Shown here: piece by piece, positions 10,142 to 17,549 of the stretch
How the letters are laid out: each line of letters starts with the position of its first letter
How positions within the stretch are numbered: the stretch's first letter is position 1
Assembly (NCBI GenBank): GCA_019912845.1
Contig: JAIOHU010000251.1
Location: 1 to 33,668, forward strand
Direction: 5' to 3'
DNA length: 33,668 nt
Source: a bacterium
Lineage (GTDB): Bacteria; Electryoneota; Electryoneia; Electryoneales; Electryoneaceae
The notes under the pieces: model-generated
What the model was told of the DNA's origin: nothing
What the model saw: the letters and a program-made list of their open reading frames with translations, nothing else
The model's database searches: none
Made by a program: the position numbers and the translations under genes

Positions 10142-11332
10142 TTAAAGTAATTGCTCTAAGCCCTGCTTGAATCGTCCAACCCCCTCGACAATATCCTTTT
10201 CCCCAGCCGCGAAACTGAATCGAACAAATCCTTCCATCCCAAATGCGCTTCCGGGTATAATTGCCAGCTTGTGACGTTCGAGTAGAAAAGTACAGAGATC
10301 GTACGAGTTGGTAATCGCACCATCGGCTTCTTTTCCCTTAAGATAGGAACGAACATCCGGGAAGATATAAAAAGCTCCCTCCGGTTCGAGGAAATTCACC
10401 CGTTTGATTCCAGCCATCAATTTAGAGATGAGCTTTGCACGTTCCGCAAATGTTTTCACCATTTCCGGTGGTTCATCCCAGGTGTTTCCTATCGCCTGTT
10501 CAGCAGCTTTCTGGCTGATACTGCAGGGAGAACCTGTGACTTGGGATTGGATTTTTGCAATCGCACGTGCCACTGGAAGTGGTGCGGCAGCAAATCCAAT
10601 ACGCCAGCCGGTCATTGCATAATATTTGGAAACCCCATTGATGACAACTGTCTTATCGAACATATCCTGATCTTCAGCAATGCTACGGTTACGTGCCTTT
10701 GAGAATCGAATCTTATCATAAATTTCATCACTTATCACCCAGATTTCCTGTTTTTTCAGAAATGCAGCCAGCTCTTTGACTTCATCACTGGTGTACGTAG
10801 CTCCAGTCGGATTATTAGGTGAATTCAGAATAATCGCCTTCGTTCTCGGGGTAATTGCCGCAGCGAGACGGGGTATGTTTATGCGAAATTTTTCTTCCAG
10901 GGTGGTTTCCAGTAACACCGGCTTTGCACCCGCAAGAAGCACCAGATCATTATAGCTGGCATAACTTGGAACCGGGACAATCACCTCATCCCCATCTTCC
11001 ACCAGTGCCAGAAGTGTGCTGGCAATCGCCTGTTTTGCGCCATTTGTGACGACAATCTGATCAGCGTCAAACATCAGATCATTACTGATAAAATAGGCTT
11101 GGGCAATGGTTTTACGTAGCGATGGGATTCCAGCGGCTGGTGTATAACGTGTAAAATTGTTTTCAATCGCCTCTATCCCACTCAACTTTATCATTGGCGG
11201 TGTGGGAAAATCAGGTTCACCGACAGAAAGATTTACAACATTATCGCCATCCGCCATCATCTTTTTTGCACGCGCAGCGATACGTAAGGGTAATGAATCG
11301 GTCAATAGTTGGGTACGTGTTGCCAGTTTCAT
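10142..11332 (-). CDS. aspB: Aspartate aminotransferase (PLP class I/II fold)
   Basis: The 396-residue protein matches bacterial subgroup Ib aspartate aminotransferases in length and layout. These enzymes exchange the amino group between aspartate/2-oxoglutarate and oxaloacetate/glutamate in the cytosol. The N-terminal region has the substrate-loop motif LSVGEPDFPTP. Other expected motifs are TNGAKQA (phosphate binding), SPNNPTGA (cofactor Asn), SDEIYD (Asp binding the pyridine nitrogen), VSKYYAMTGWRIG with Lys236 as the Schiff-base lysine, and FVRFSFA with the C-terminal carboxylate-binding Arg. Prephenate or kynurenine aminotransferase activity in the same subgroup cannot be excluded from sequence. 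The ATG is preceded by a purine-rich but weak ribosome-binding site. The YdjM-like gene follows 17 bp downstream in the same orientation. Confidence 0.92.
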   Translation of the reverse strand: MKLATRTQLLTDSLPLRIAARAKKMMADGDNVVNLSVGEPDFPTPPMIKLSGIEAIENNFTRYTPAAGIPSLRKTIAQAYFISNDLMFDADQIVVTNGAKQAIASTLLALVEDGDEVIVPVPSYASYNDLVLLAGAKPVLLETTLEEKFRINIPRLAAAITPRTKAIILNSPNNPTGATYTSDEVKELAAFLKKQEIWVISDEIYDKIRFSKARNRSIAEDQDMFDKTVVINGVSKYYAMTGWRIGFAAAPLPVARAIAKIQSQVTGSPCSISQKAAEQAIGNTWDEPPEMVKTFAERAKLISKLMAGIKRVNFLEPEGAFYIFPDVRSYLKGKEADGAITNSYDLCTFLLERHKLAIIPGSAFGMEGFVRFSFAAGEKDIVEGVGRFKQGLEQLL

Positions 11333-11801
11333 AGTCTTTCTTTCTTCAGGATGAATTGGATTGATCTATTGCAATTAAAGATGCTGATGCAATTTTGAAA
11401 ATAGTGCTAATTTCCTGGAGATAGGAACTGGAAAGGTAGTGCTTGGCATTCACGAGGAGACGACTGCAGGAAGTGGATGCAGAGCAGCGAAACCCGATAA
11501 GAAGATGCTATTATTCTCCAGAATGGGATTATGCCTTGCGTCATGTCAACGTGGATATTTCCACTTAGGCATATGCAAATATAAGAGGAGATTAGACTTG
11601 GGGATGTTCAACCTGTGCCAATGGTCTTAGAGTCTAGCCTTCGTGGCACACACCCCTTACACCCCACCAATTTAATATTCCAATACAACTCAGTTCATTA
11701 TGATGAGTATAAATCTCCAATCCTCTCATTCCCTCATCTCCCGATCAGATGTATTGCGAGCTACAAATAACATTATGAGTTTTATGATCATCATCGAATA
11801 C
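11333..11801. other. Gene-poor intergenic region
   Basis: Short open frames exist here (for example 11439-11630), but they lack recognisable motifs, good ribosome-binding sites or protein-like composition. One weak inverted repeat is visible (TGTGCCA at 11614-11620 with TGGCACA at 11644-11650). The leader of the leftward aspartate aminotransferase gene must begin in this stretch. No riboswitch or tRNA was recognised. Confidence 0.5.
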
Positions 11802-11818
11802 TTTATGTTAAACATAAA
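11802..11818. promoter_or_regulatory. 17-bp perfect palindrome, candidate operator
   Basis: The arms TTTATGTT and AACATAAA flank a single central A. The palindrome ends 7 bp before the -35 box of a strong candidate promoter. The half-site AACATAAA recurs exactly at 11832-11839, 21 bp (two helical turns) further on, inside the promoter spacer, where it begins a second, AT-rich palindrome (ATAAATATTTAT, 11835-11846). This layout is what an operator for a dimeric repressor would look like. The XRE-type regulator encoded at 12780 is an obvious but unproven candidate. Confidence 0.45.
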
Positions 11819-11825
11819 ATCTTCC

Positions 11826-11854
11826 TTGACAAACATAAATATTTATATTATATT
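11826..11854 (+). promoter_or_regulatory. Sigma-70-like promoter
   Basis: A perfect TTGACA (11826-11831) is followed, after a 17-bp spacer, by TATATT (11849-11854, five of six matches to TATAAT). It points at the membrane protein/XRE pair, with a leader of about 260 nt. The region is very AT-rich, so chance matches to the -10 are easy, but the -35 and spacing are ideal. If the organism has a Bacteroidetes-type sigma factor, this model may not apply. Confidence 0.5.
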
Positions 11855-12116
11855 TATCCAAAGTGATCAAGGTGAAGATTGATAGGTTTTGGAATGAAGA
11901 AGAATTAGCGCTATCAATATGATCAATACGAATCAATATTTCGCTATATAGCTTATCGTTATAAAAACATGGTAAAATGAAGGAGTACCAGTTGTGGACT
12001 CGAGAATTTTAACTTTAACCATGAAAGTTCGCTGGGTGAGGTATTGGGAATAGATCTTGGTGATCAACTGAAAATTTACAATACAATACTTGCTTAATCC
12101 TAATGGGGAAAGAAAG

Positions 12117-12737
12117 ATGCAGGAAAATCGTTATGAATTAGCTGGATGGCTGACCATCGCAGCGCTGGCACTTATGATAATCAGTAACACGTTGAACTTC
12201 TTCAGCAGCTTACCAAAATTTGAGCACATCAGGGTCATGGTGCTTCCCGTTCTAATTGGAATAACTTTAGTTCAAAGCAGTTTCACCATTTTTGGCGTGA
12301 TCTGGTTCCGCCGAATGTTGAACCGTGAATTAAGTTTTCACAATGTTGACAACTTGATTACCGCGATTATTATCGGAGTAGGGATGATGTCTTGCATAGG
12401 GATATACATGCTTACAGTACCATCGATTTCTACAAGTGGACACTTAGATAAAGCAGAGGCACTTGCCGTTGTTTTGCCTGGATTAATAGCCTTTATGTCG
12501 GTGGGATTTCCCTTGGCAATAGTTGGAATTATTTACGGTGTAAAATTGTTAAAACTTGAAGATGATCTTTTCGGGTATAAGAAACCACTCGCAATTACAT
12601 ATATAATTGGATCATCGCTATTAATGACTTTCTTCCTTGCCCCTGTCGGTGTGTTGGTCTTAATAGCTTCTGACGTATTCCAGGCTTTAGTCCTGTTGGA
12701 GGGTGCGAAGAGAAAACCTGAACTTGAATTTGTCTAA
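12117..12737 (+). CDS. Small integral membrane protein of unknown function, paired with an XRE regulator
   Basis: The protein has 206 residues with about five hydrophobic segments (near residues 8-27, 43-66, 80-102, 117-148 and 158-195) and short polar loops. I do not recognise a family with certainty. The arrangement recalls the DUF2975 membrane protein/YozG-type regulator pairs of Firmicutes, but the sequence is longer than a usual DUF2975 protein. The ATG at 12117 is chosen because GGGGAAAG lies 4-11 bases upstream. The open frame extends back to a TTG at 12090 that has no ribosome-binding site. The regulator gene starts 42 bp after the stop, so the two probably form an operon. Function is unknown; a membrane-linked sensing or toxin-like role would be speculation. 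Confidence 0.7.
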   Translation: MQENRYELAGWLTIAALALMIISNTLNFFSSLPKFEHIRVMVLPVLIGITLVQSSFTIFGVIWFRRMLNRELSFHNVDNLITAIIIGVGMMSCIGIYMLTVPSISTSGHLDKAEALAVVLPGLIAFMSVGFPLAIVGIIYGVKLLKLEDDLFGYKKPLAITYIIGSSLLMTFFLAPVGVLVLIASDVFQALVLLEGAKRKPELEFV

Positions 12738-12779
12738 TTGAGGTAGACTCTCACACTTATAATAAAGAAGAAGAATACC

Positions 12780-12992
12780 ATGGCAATAGAAGTTAAACTT
12801 GATTTAATGCTGGTCACCCGGAAAATGACCCTGACAGAACTATCTGAGCGGGTGGGTATTTCTGTAACCAATCTCTCACTACTTAAAACTGGTCGTGTTA
12901 AAGGAGTACGTTTTAGTACCCTCGAAGCTATCTGCCGGATACTAGAATGCCAGCCAGGGGAGATTTTGGAATATATTCCGGATTATGTGTAA
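12780..12992 (+). CDS. XRE-family (YozG-like) helix-turn-helix transcriptional regulator
   Basis: This 70-residue single-domain Cro/C1-type protein has its helix-turn-helix at about residues 17-45 (LTELSERVGISVTNLSLLKTG). The following helices carry FSTLEAICRILECQPGEILEY, which is the hallmark of the YozG-like subfamily. There is no sensor or dimerisation domain, as is usual for members encoded beside a small membrane protein. The upstream ribosome-binding site is a modest AAGAAGAA run. It probably regulates its own operon, and the palindrome at 11802-11818 is a possible site. The target and inducing signal are unknown. Confidence 0.88.
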   Translation: MAIEVKLDLMLVTRKMTLTELSERVGISVTNLSLLKTGRVKGVRFSTLEAICRILECQPGEILEYIPDYV

Positions 12993-13598
12993 AGAGGTAT
13001 GCCTGGTCAAACTAATATCTGGTGAATGAACTCTCGAGTGTAGAAATATTTTCGATTCGTACTTCTTTATTAGCGCATGATATGATTATTGCTAGACGGG
13101 TTGCATGAAGCTTGCTTCATGTTTCATTCTATGGACGAGTAAGTCTCTTCATTTTAAAAACCAACTTCTACCGCTGGGGATTGAAAGGAGAGAGTGTCAG
13201 CCACCCTTTCAAAGAAGGCGAAGTAAACCCCAAAGAGCCGACATTACCTGCGTGGCAAACCAAATATTTCGTAAGAGCTCGTTCTTACCATAGGATATAC
13301 TATGTATATTGTGACATATTCAACGAATTGCGATAAGAGACCATATTTTTTTTGGTGCGGATGATTGTCATAGATGTAAACGAGCACATCTACCTCCTGG
13401 ATTCTCAACCTGCGGTCGGGAAATTAGAATCCCGCTAATTCCACGTTGGCATGACGTGAGGATGAGCACGAAATGGCTAATTATTTGGCAATCCTAGATT
13501 GTGCAGCTCCACACGATTTAAAAAAATCATTACCTCTCATCCCCGGACCACCCTACCAGCTAACACTACACTGTGGTGAATCTTATTATATAAGAAAA
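12993..13598. other. Non-coding region downstream of the XRE gene
   Basis: No supported gene is present. The open frames at 13105-13336 have no ribosome-binding site, conserved motif or plausible composition. Two inverted repeats are visible. CATGAAGC-TT-GCTTCATG (13104-13121) is followed by TTTC and may be a weak terminator for the upstream pair. TTGAAAGG and CCTTTCAA (near 13181-13214) flank about 16 nt. Confidence 0.5.
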
Positions 13599-13626
13599 TT
13601 CCGCAACATCTTCGGATGTTGCGGAA
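13599..13626. terminator. Perfect hairpin at a convergent gene junction (copy 2 of a repeated element)
   Basis: The 12-bp stem TTCCGCAACATC / GATGTTGCGGAA closes a TTCG loop (plus-strand C(UUCG)G). The stem is identical to that of the hairpin at 9586-9615. On the minus strand it is followed by TTTTC, as expected for termination of the leftward secreted-protein gene whose stop is at 13699. It lies between that gene and the rightward XRE operon, again a convergent junction. Confidence 0.75.
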
Positions 13627-13698
13627 CATAGAGCTCGAGTTACTAAACATAAAGTTAGAAATAGATAATCAATGACAACTGAAATCACTGCAATTTAT

Positions 13699-15828
13699 TT
13701 ACTTCATCAAAATCACTTTCTGTGTGAGTACAGCTTCACCCGTTGCAGAGGCTTTCAGGAAATAGATTCCACTGGCAAGACTGCTGCCATCAATGGTAAA
13801 GGTATGCATACCGGCAGTCGCCAGACCATCCGCAATCACAGCAACTTCCTGACCCGCAATATTATATAGACTCACACGGATATTCGCTGTTTGTGGCAAT
13901 GCAACATCAACATGCCCTGACGGGTTAAACGGATTCGGATATACTTCCGATACTGCAAATTCTTTTATCTCCGCAGCGCTATTGTCGTCAACATTGTCCG
14001 CATCCCACATCACAGTGACATAATTGGAAGGTAGACTGAGACCCATATCAGTATGAGCGATCACGTGATAAGTGTAATATCCACCACCATTCAACTGGCT
14101 GACATAAAGCATACTCGGAGTTGTACCGATAATATGATCGTTACGATAAACAACGAAGTTGTGCAGTGTTTCAGGACCATCACCGATATAATCCCAGAGC
14201 AATGTAACCGAACCAGACTCCTCAAAGAGGTCTGCAGTAAGGTTTGTAGGACTCTCTGGAATAAATTCTGTTCGTTCACGTCCCCGCAAGGTTACATCGT
14301 CTATCGCCCAGAAATACTGGTAATTTGCCGCATAGCGGAATTTGAACTTGACAAATGGCGCATCCCCAACAACTTCAGAGATATTGTAAACCGCCGGATA
14401 ACGTTCGTCCCGGGATTCCGTTAGTGTCATATGCCATTCTTCGAGCACTGTCCAAGTCATACCATCATCCGCTGAAACTTCCAGCCACATATCGGTTCCG
14501 TTATCATCAAATGAACGGACAACCATATCGAATTCCAGGCTGACACTACTGTAATCAGAAATATCAATGTTCGCGGAGATCAGCGAATTGTCAATATCAA
14601 GATCTCCTGCGGCATCGGAATCGATAAATGCGAGTGGGGCATCTGATTCAATAGCGTAACCATCACCGCCGCCATAAGGCAAGGTTCCACCCTCAGCGAG
14701 TTGATTCCAATACAACCCCGCCATGTTGTTATCTTCAATAGTCCAACCAGCCGGTGGGAAAGCGTCAAAGGTCTCGGTATAGAATGCGTCACGTATCACA
14801 GTAATCGGTATCGGTAAAGGAATATTGTTATCCTCGTTTGTTTCGGTGACCTCACCCTGTGAATCCACGAAGAAATACATCTCATAATTGCCGACGCTCT
14901 GCATCATCATGGTGCCTTCGATGGTTGTAGACATCTGAGCAGCCAAACCGTCAATCATGTACTGCTGTTCGCCTGTGTCACCAATTTCGGGAGGTGCATC
15001 AAGGTGCTGGAACCAATCAACCTGGAATGGCGGGGCATCAGAACCGCCAAGATTAGATATTGTCATGGTGAAATTAACGTTGTTCCCAGGTGAGAGACGG
15101 GTAGGCCAGACAAGCCCATCTGTAATAGTCAGTTCAGGATCACCACCGGCTGCGATTCCTTCGACCAGTACATTATCGATCGCCCAGAAATACTGGAAAT
15201 GTGCCTGGTAGTGCCATCGTATCCAGATTGAATTTGCACCCTGAATAAATGGGGTCAAGTTGACTTCGCATGGGTAAAGATGGTACTGTTCCTCCTGCTG
15301 AGTCATTTCCCATTCCTGTGCAACTTCCCAGTTTTCACCATCGGTAGAAACCTCTACATAAGCGTTCGTACCGTTCGCATCGAAACTACGAAGTACCATA
15401 TCAAATGCCACACTTACACCTACATATCCCTCGATATTAATCTCATTTGTAACGAGGGAATTATCGACAACGACATCACCTGCACCATCCGAATCACAAT
15501 ATGCAAGCGGTGATTCTTCTTCAATGGGGTAGCCATTCTGACCGCCATAGGGTAGAACCTCCCCAAGACCTAACCGTTGCCAAAACTGACCATTTCCGTT
15601 GTGATCCACCATGGTGAACCCTTGTGGTGGAAAGGTGTTGAAGTTAACATCCAACAGAACTTCATCCAGTTCACCTTGGTTTTTCATGTGACTGCCTGGG
15701 TGAACATCTTTTTGCTTCAGGTAATCTGCAGGATCACCAACTGGTTGCTTGGCGGCAAATGCCACTGTCCCAAACAGGAGACACAGCGAGAAAATCAAAT
15801 ATGGTTTCCAGACCCAAGTCTTCATCAT
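13699..15828 (-). CDS. T9SS-secreted adhesin-like protein with two jelly-roll domains, CARDB and fibronectin-like domains
   Basis: The 709-residue protein has an N-terminal signal peptide (about residues 1-25, ending VAFA-AK). Two homologous jelly-roll domains of the MAM/cleaved-adhesin kind occupy about 57-225 and 350-517. Both carry FPP-GF/W, LPYGG, DSD-AGD, DNSL and the end motif QYFWAIDNV/DDV. Between them is a CARDB-type domain (about 230-345) with the ETNEDNN signature. A fibronectin III-like domain (about 525-608) and a T9SS type A sorting domain (about 625-709, YPNPFNPSG ... QKVILMK) follow. No catalytic motif was seen, so a carbohydrate- or protein-binding surface role is inferred. 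A good AGGAG lies 3 nt from the first ATG and 6 nt from the second (15825), so translation may start at the second Met. It has its own hairpin terminator and stands alone. Confidence 0.87.
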   Translation of the reverse strand: MMKTWVWKPYLIFSLCLLFGTVAFAAKQPVGDPADYLKQKDVHPGSHMKNQGELDEVLLDVNFNTFPPQGFTMVDHNGNGQFWQRLGLGEVLPYGGQNGYPIEEESPLAYCDSDGAGDVVVDNSLVTNEINIEGYVGVSVAFDMVLRSFDANGTNAYVEVSTDGENWEVAQEWEMTQQEEQYHLYPCEVNLTPFIQGANSIWIRWHYQAHFQYFWAIDNVLVEGIAAGGDPELTITDGLVWPTRLSPGNNVNFTMTISNLGGSDAPPFQVDWFQHLDAPPEIGDTGEQQYMIDGLAAQMSTTIEGTMMMQSVGNYEMYFFVDSQGEVTETNEDNNIPLPIPITVIRDAFYTETFDAFPPAGWTIEDNNMAGLYWNQLAEGGTLPYGGGDGYAIESDAPLAFIDSDAAGDLDIDNSLISANIDISDYSSVSLEFDMVVRSFDDNGTDMWLEVSADDGMTWTVLEEWHMTLTESRDERYPAVYNISEVVGDAPFVKFKFRYAANYQYFWAIDDVTLRGRERTEFIPESPTNLTADLFEESGSVTLLWDYIGDGPETLHNFVVYRNDHIIGTTPSMLYVSQLNGGGYYTYHVIAHTDMGLSLPSNYVTVMWDADNVDDNSAAEIKEFAVSEVYPNPFNPSGHVDVALPQTANIRVSLYNIAGQEVAVIADGLATAGMHTFTIDGSSLASGIYFLKASATGEAVLTQKVILMK

Positions 15829-16112
15829 CTTCTCCTAGGTTAAACCGGCCCTGACCGTAAAATAAAAGTAGTTATCTTATCAATATACATAAGCTGCTAT
15901 CAAATATTAAGCATTTCAAGGAGCTTTTCTAATCAATAGAGTGCATTCTTTTCCCATTAGGGATGTGTCGCTCATTAGACTATTTAGCATCGGACTCTCA
16001 GTTCCATCTTGAAATTCACTTGACAAAATTGGTGATTATCCTCAGATTAGCGAACCGGTAGGGGTTGTCCCGGATAATGACTTCCAAGGCATGATAAACC
16101 TGGAGAGGGTTT

Positions 16113-17324
16113 ATGAAATCTCAAGAATACCTCGCCAAAGAGGCGAAATACGGAGCACACAACTACCATCCGCTCCCCATAGTAATTGCCAAAGGACAAG
16201 GCGTCTGGGTCTGGGATCCTGAAGGCAGAAAGTACATGGATTGCCTGGCGGCATATAGCGCATTAAATCAGGGGTATAACCACCCCCGTATCATGAAGGC
16301 TGCAATAGAACAGATCGAAACTGGAGTGACACTTACCAGCCGTGCATTTTATAACACACGTCTTGGTGATTTCCTCGAAAAAGTCTGCCAGTTGACTGGT
16401 CACACTAAAGCCCTGCCGATGAACACAGGTGCTGAAGCGGTTGAAACTGCCATTAAAATGGCGAGACGTTGGGGTGAACGAATAAAGGGTATCGCTGCCG
16501 ATAAAACTGAAATTGTAGCATTCGAGGGTAATTTCCACGGTCGCACAACCACAATCGTTGGATTCTCCTCTGATGAAGATTACAAAGAGGGATTCGGACC
16601 CTTTACACCCGGGTTCAAACTTGCTGAATATGGGAATCTGGATTCGGTAAAAGCGATGGTGAATGAAAATACAGCCGCAGTCCTCTTTGAACCGATCCAG
16701 GCTGAGGGTGGAATTTTAATACCTGAAGCTGGTTTCCTGTCTGGTCTCGCCAAGTTTTGCAAAGAGAACAATATCCTTCTCATAGCCGATGAAATTCAAA
16801 CCGGCTTGGGACGTACAGGCAAAATGTTCGCCTGTGAACATGAAAATATCCAGCCTGATGCTTATTTGCTTGCAAAGGCGATCAGCGGTGGATTTATGCC
16901 GGTGAGTGTGGTTACTGCAAATGAAGAGATCATGGAGGTTTTTGATCCCGGTAGTCACGGCAGCACATACGGCGGCAATCCCCTCGGGGCAGCGGTTGCG
17001 GTGGAAGCCTTGAACGTTCTCGTCGAAGAAAAACTGGTAGAACGTGCTGAAGAATTAGGTAATTATTTTGTCACAAAGCTGAAGGCGATCAAAAGCCCTC
17101 ATGTGAAGGAAGTACGTGCACGTGGCATGTTGATCGGTGTTGAAATACGTAAGGAAAGCGGAGTCGCTCGTCCCTTCTGCGAAGCGTTAAAAGAAGAAGG
17201 CATCCTTGCGAAAGAGACACATGCAAGTGTAATCCGTTTCGCACCACCGCTCGTTATTACACGCGAGGAGATTGACTGGGCACTGGAACGAATTGAAAAG
17301 GTCTTGAATATCAACGTTGGATAA
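16113..17324 (+). CDS. rocD: Ornithine aminotransferase (class III, PLP-dependent)
   Basis: The 403 residues match the usual length of ornithine 5-aminotransferase, which converts ornithine and 2-oxoglutarate to glutamate semialdehyde and glutamate in the cytosol, linking arginine/ornithine to proline. The N-terminus YGAHNYHPLPIVIAKGQGVWVWD is characteristic of this enzyme rather than of acetylornithine aminotransferase. Other family motifs are CLAAYSALNQGYNHP, MNTGAEAVETAIK (PLP phosphate), EGNFHGRTTT, ADEIQTGLGRTGKMF (Asp to the pyridine nitrogen), LLAKAISGG with Lys255 as the Schiff-base lysine, and GSHGSTYGGNPL. GGAGAGGG before the ATG is a good ribosome-binding site. A clear terminator follows, so the gene is monocistronic. 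No arginase or proline gene is adjacent. Confidence 0.95.
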   Translation: MKSQEYLAKEAKYGAHNYHPLPIVIAKGQGVWVWDPEGRKYMDCLAAYSALNQGYNHPRIMKAAIEQIETGVTLTSRAFYNTRLGDFLEKVCQLTGHTKALPMNTGAEAVETAIKMARRWGERIKGIAADKTEIVAFEGNFHGRTTTIVGFSSDEDYKEGFGPFTPGFKLAEYGNLDSVKAMVNENTAAVLFEPIQAEGGILIPEAGFLSGLAKFCKENNILLIADEIQTGLGRTGKMFACEHENIQPDAYLLAKAISGGFMPVSVVTANEEIMEVFDPGSHGSTYGGNPLGAAVAVEALNVLVEEKLVERAEELGNYFVTKLKAIKSPHVKEVRARGMLIGVEIRKESGVARPFCEALKEEGILAKETHASVIRFAPPLVITREEIDWALERIEKVLNINVG

Positions 17325-17369
17325 ACAGTTATTTTCTTATAACGATTTATTATCATTGATTTTATGAAG

Positions 17370-17404
17370 CAGGCTCGGGCATATTCAACCGAGCCTGTTT
17401 TGTT
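17370..17404 (+). terminator. Rho-independent terminator after rocD
   Basis: A 9-bp perfect stem (CAGGCTCGG / CCGAGCCTG) with a 10-nt loop is followed by TTTTGTTT. It lies 45 bp past the rocD stop and isolates rocD from the glycogen phosphorylase operon. Confidence 0.9.
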
Positions 17405-17549
17405 TCCAAGTTCACACTGTACCTTGACCAACATATACCACTGATCTACCTTTATAAGTTTGGGTTAAAAGGGTGATAAGAGTATCTTCTCACTCTAATG
17501 TGATCCTGTTTAAAACCCATTTTCAAATTTACAATGTGAGTGTTGTATT

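Noticed and set aside
11439..11882. Two short open frames (11439-11630 and 11700-11882) in the gap before the XRE pair
   Set aside because: They have no ribosome-binding site and no recognisable motif, and their composition looks like translated AT-rich non-coding DNA. The second overlaps the candidate operator and promoter.
13105..13336. Overlapping 62- and 74-codon open frames after the XRE gene
   Set aside because: Two frames over the same bases with no start signal or family resemblance. The region carries inverted repeats and looks non-coding.
16020..16050. TTGACA upstream of rocD as a promoter
   Set aside because: The -35 match is perfect, but no acceptable -10 lies 16-18 bp downstream (the best is GATTAG at 19 bp), so it was not annotated.
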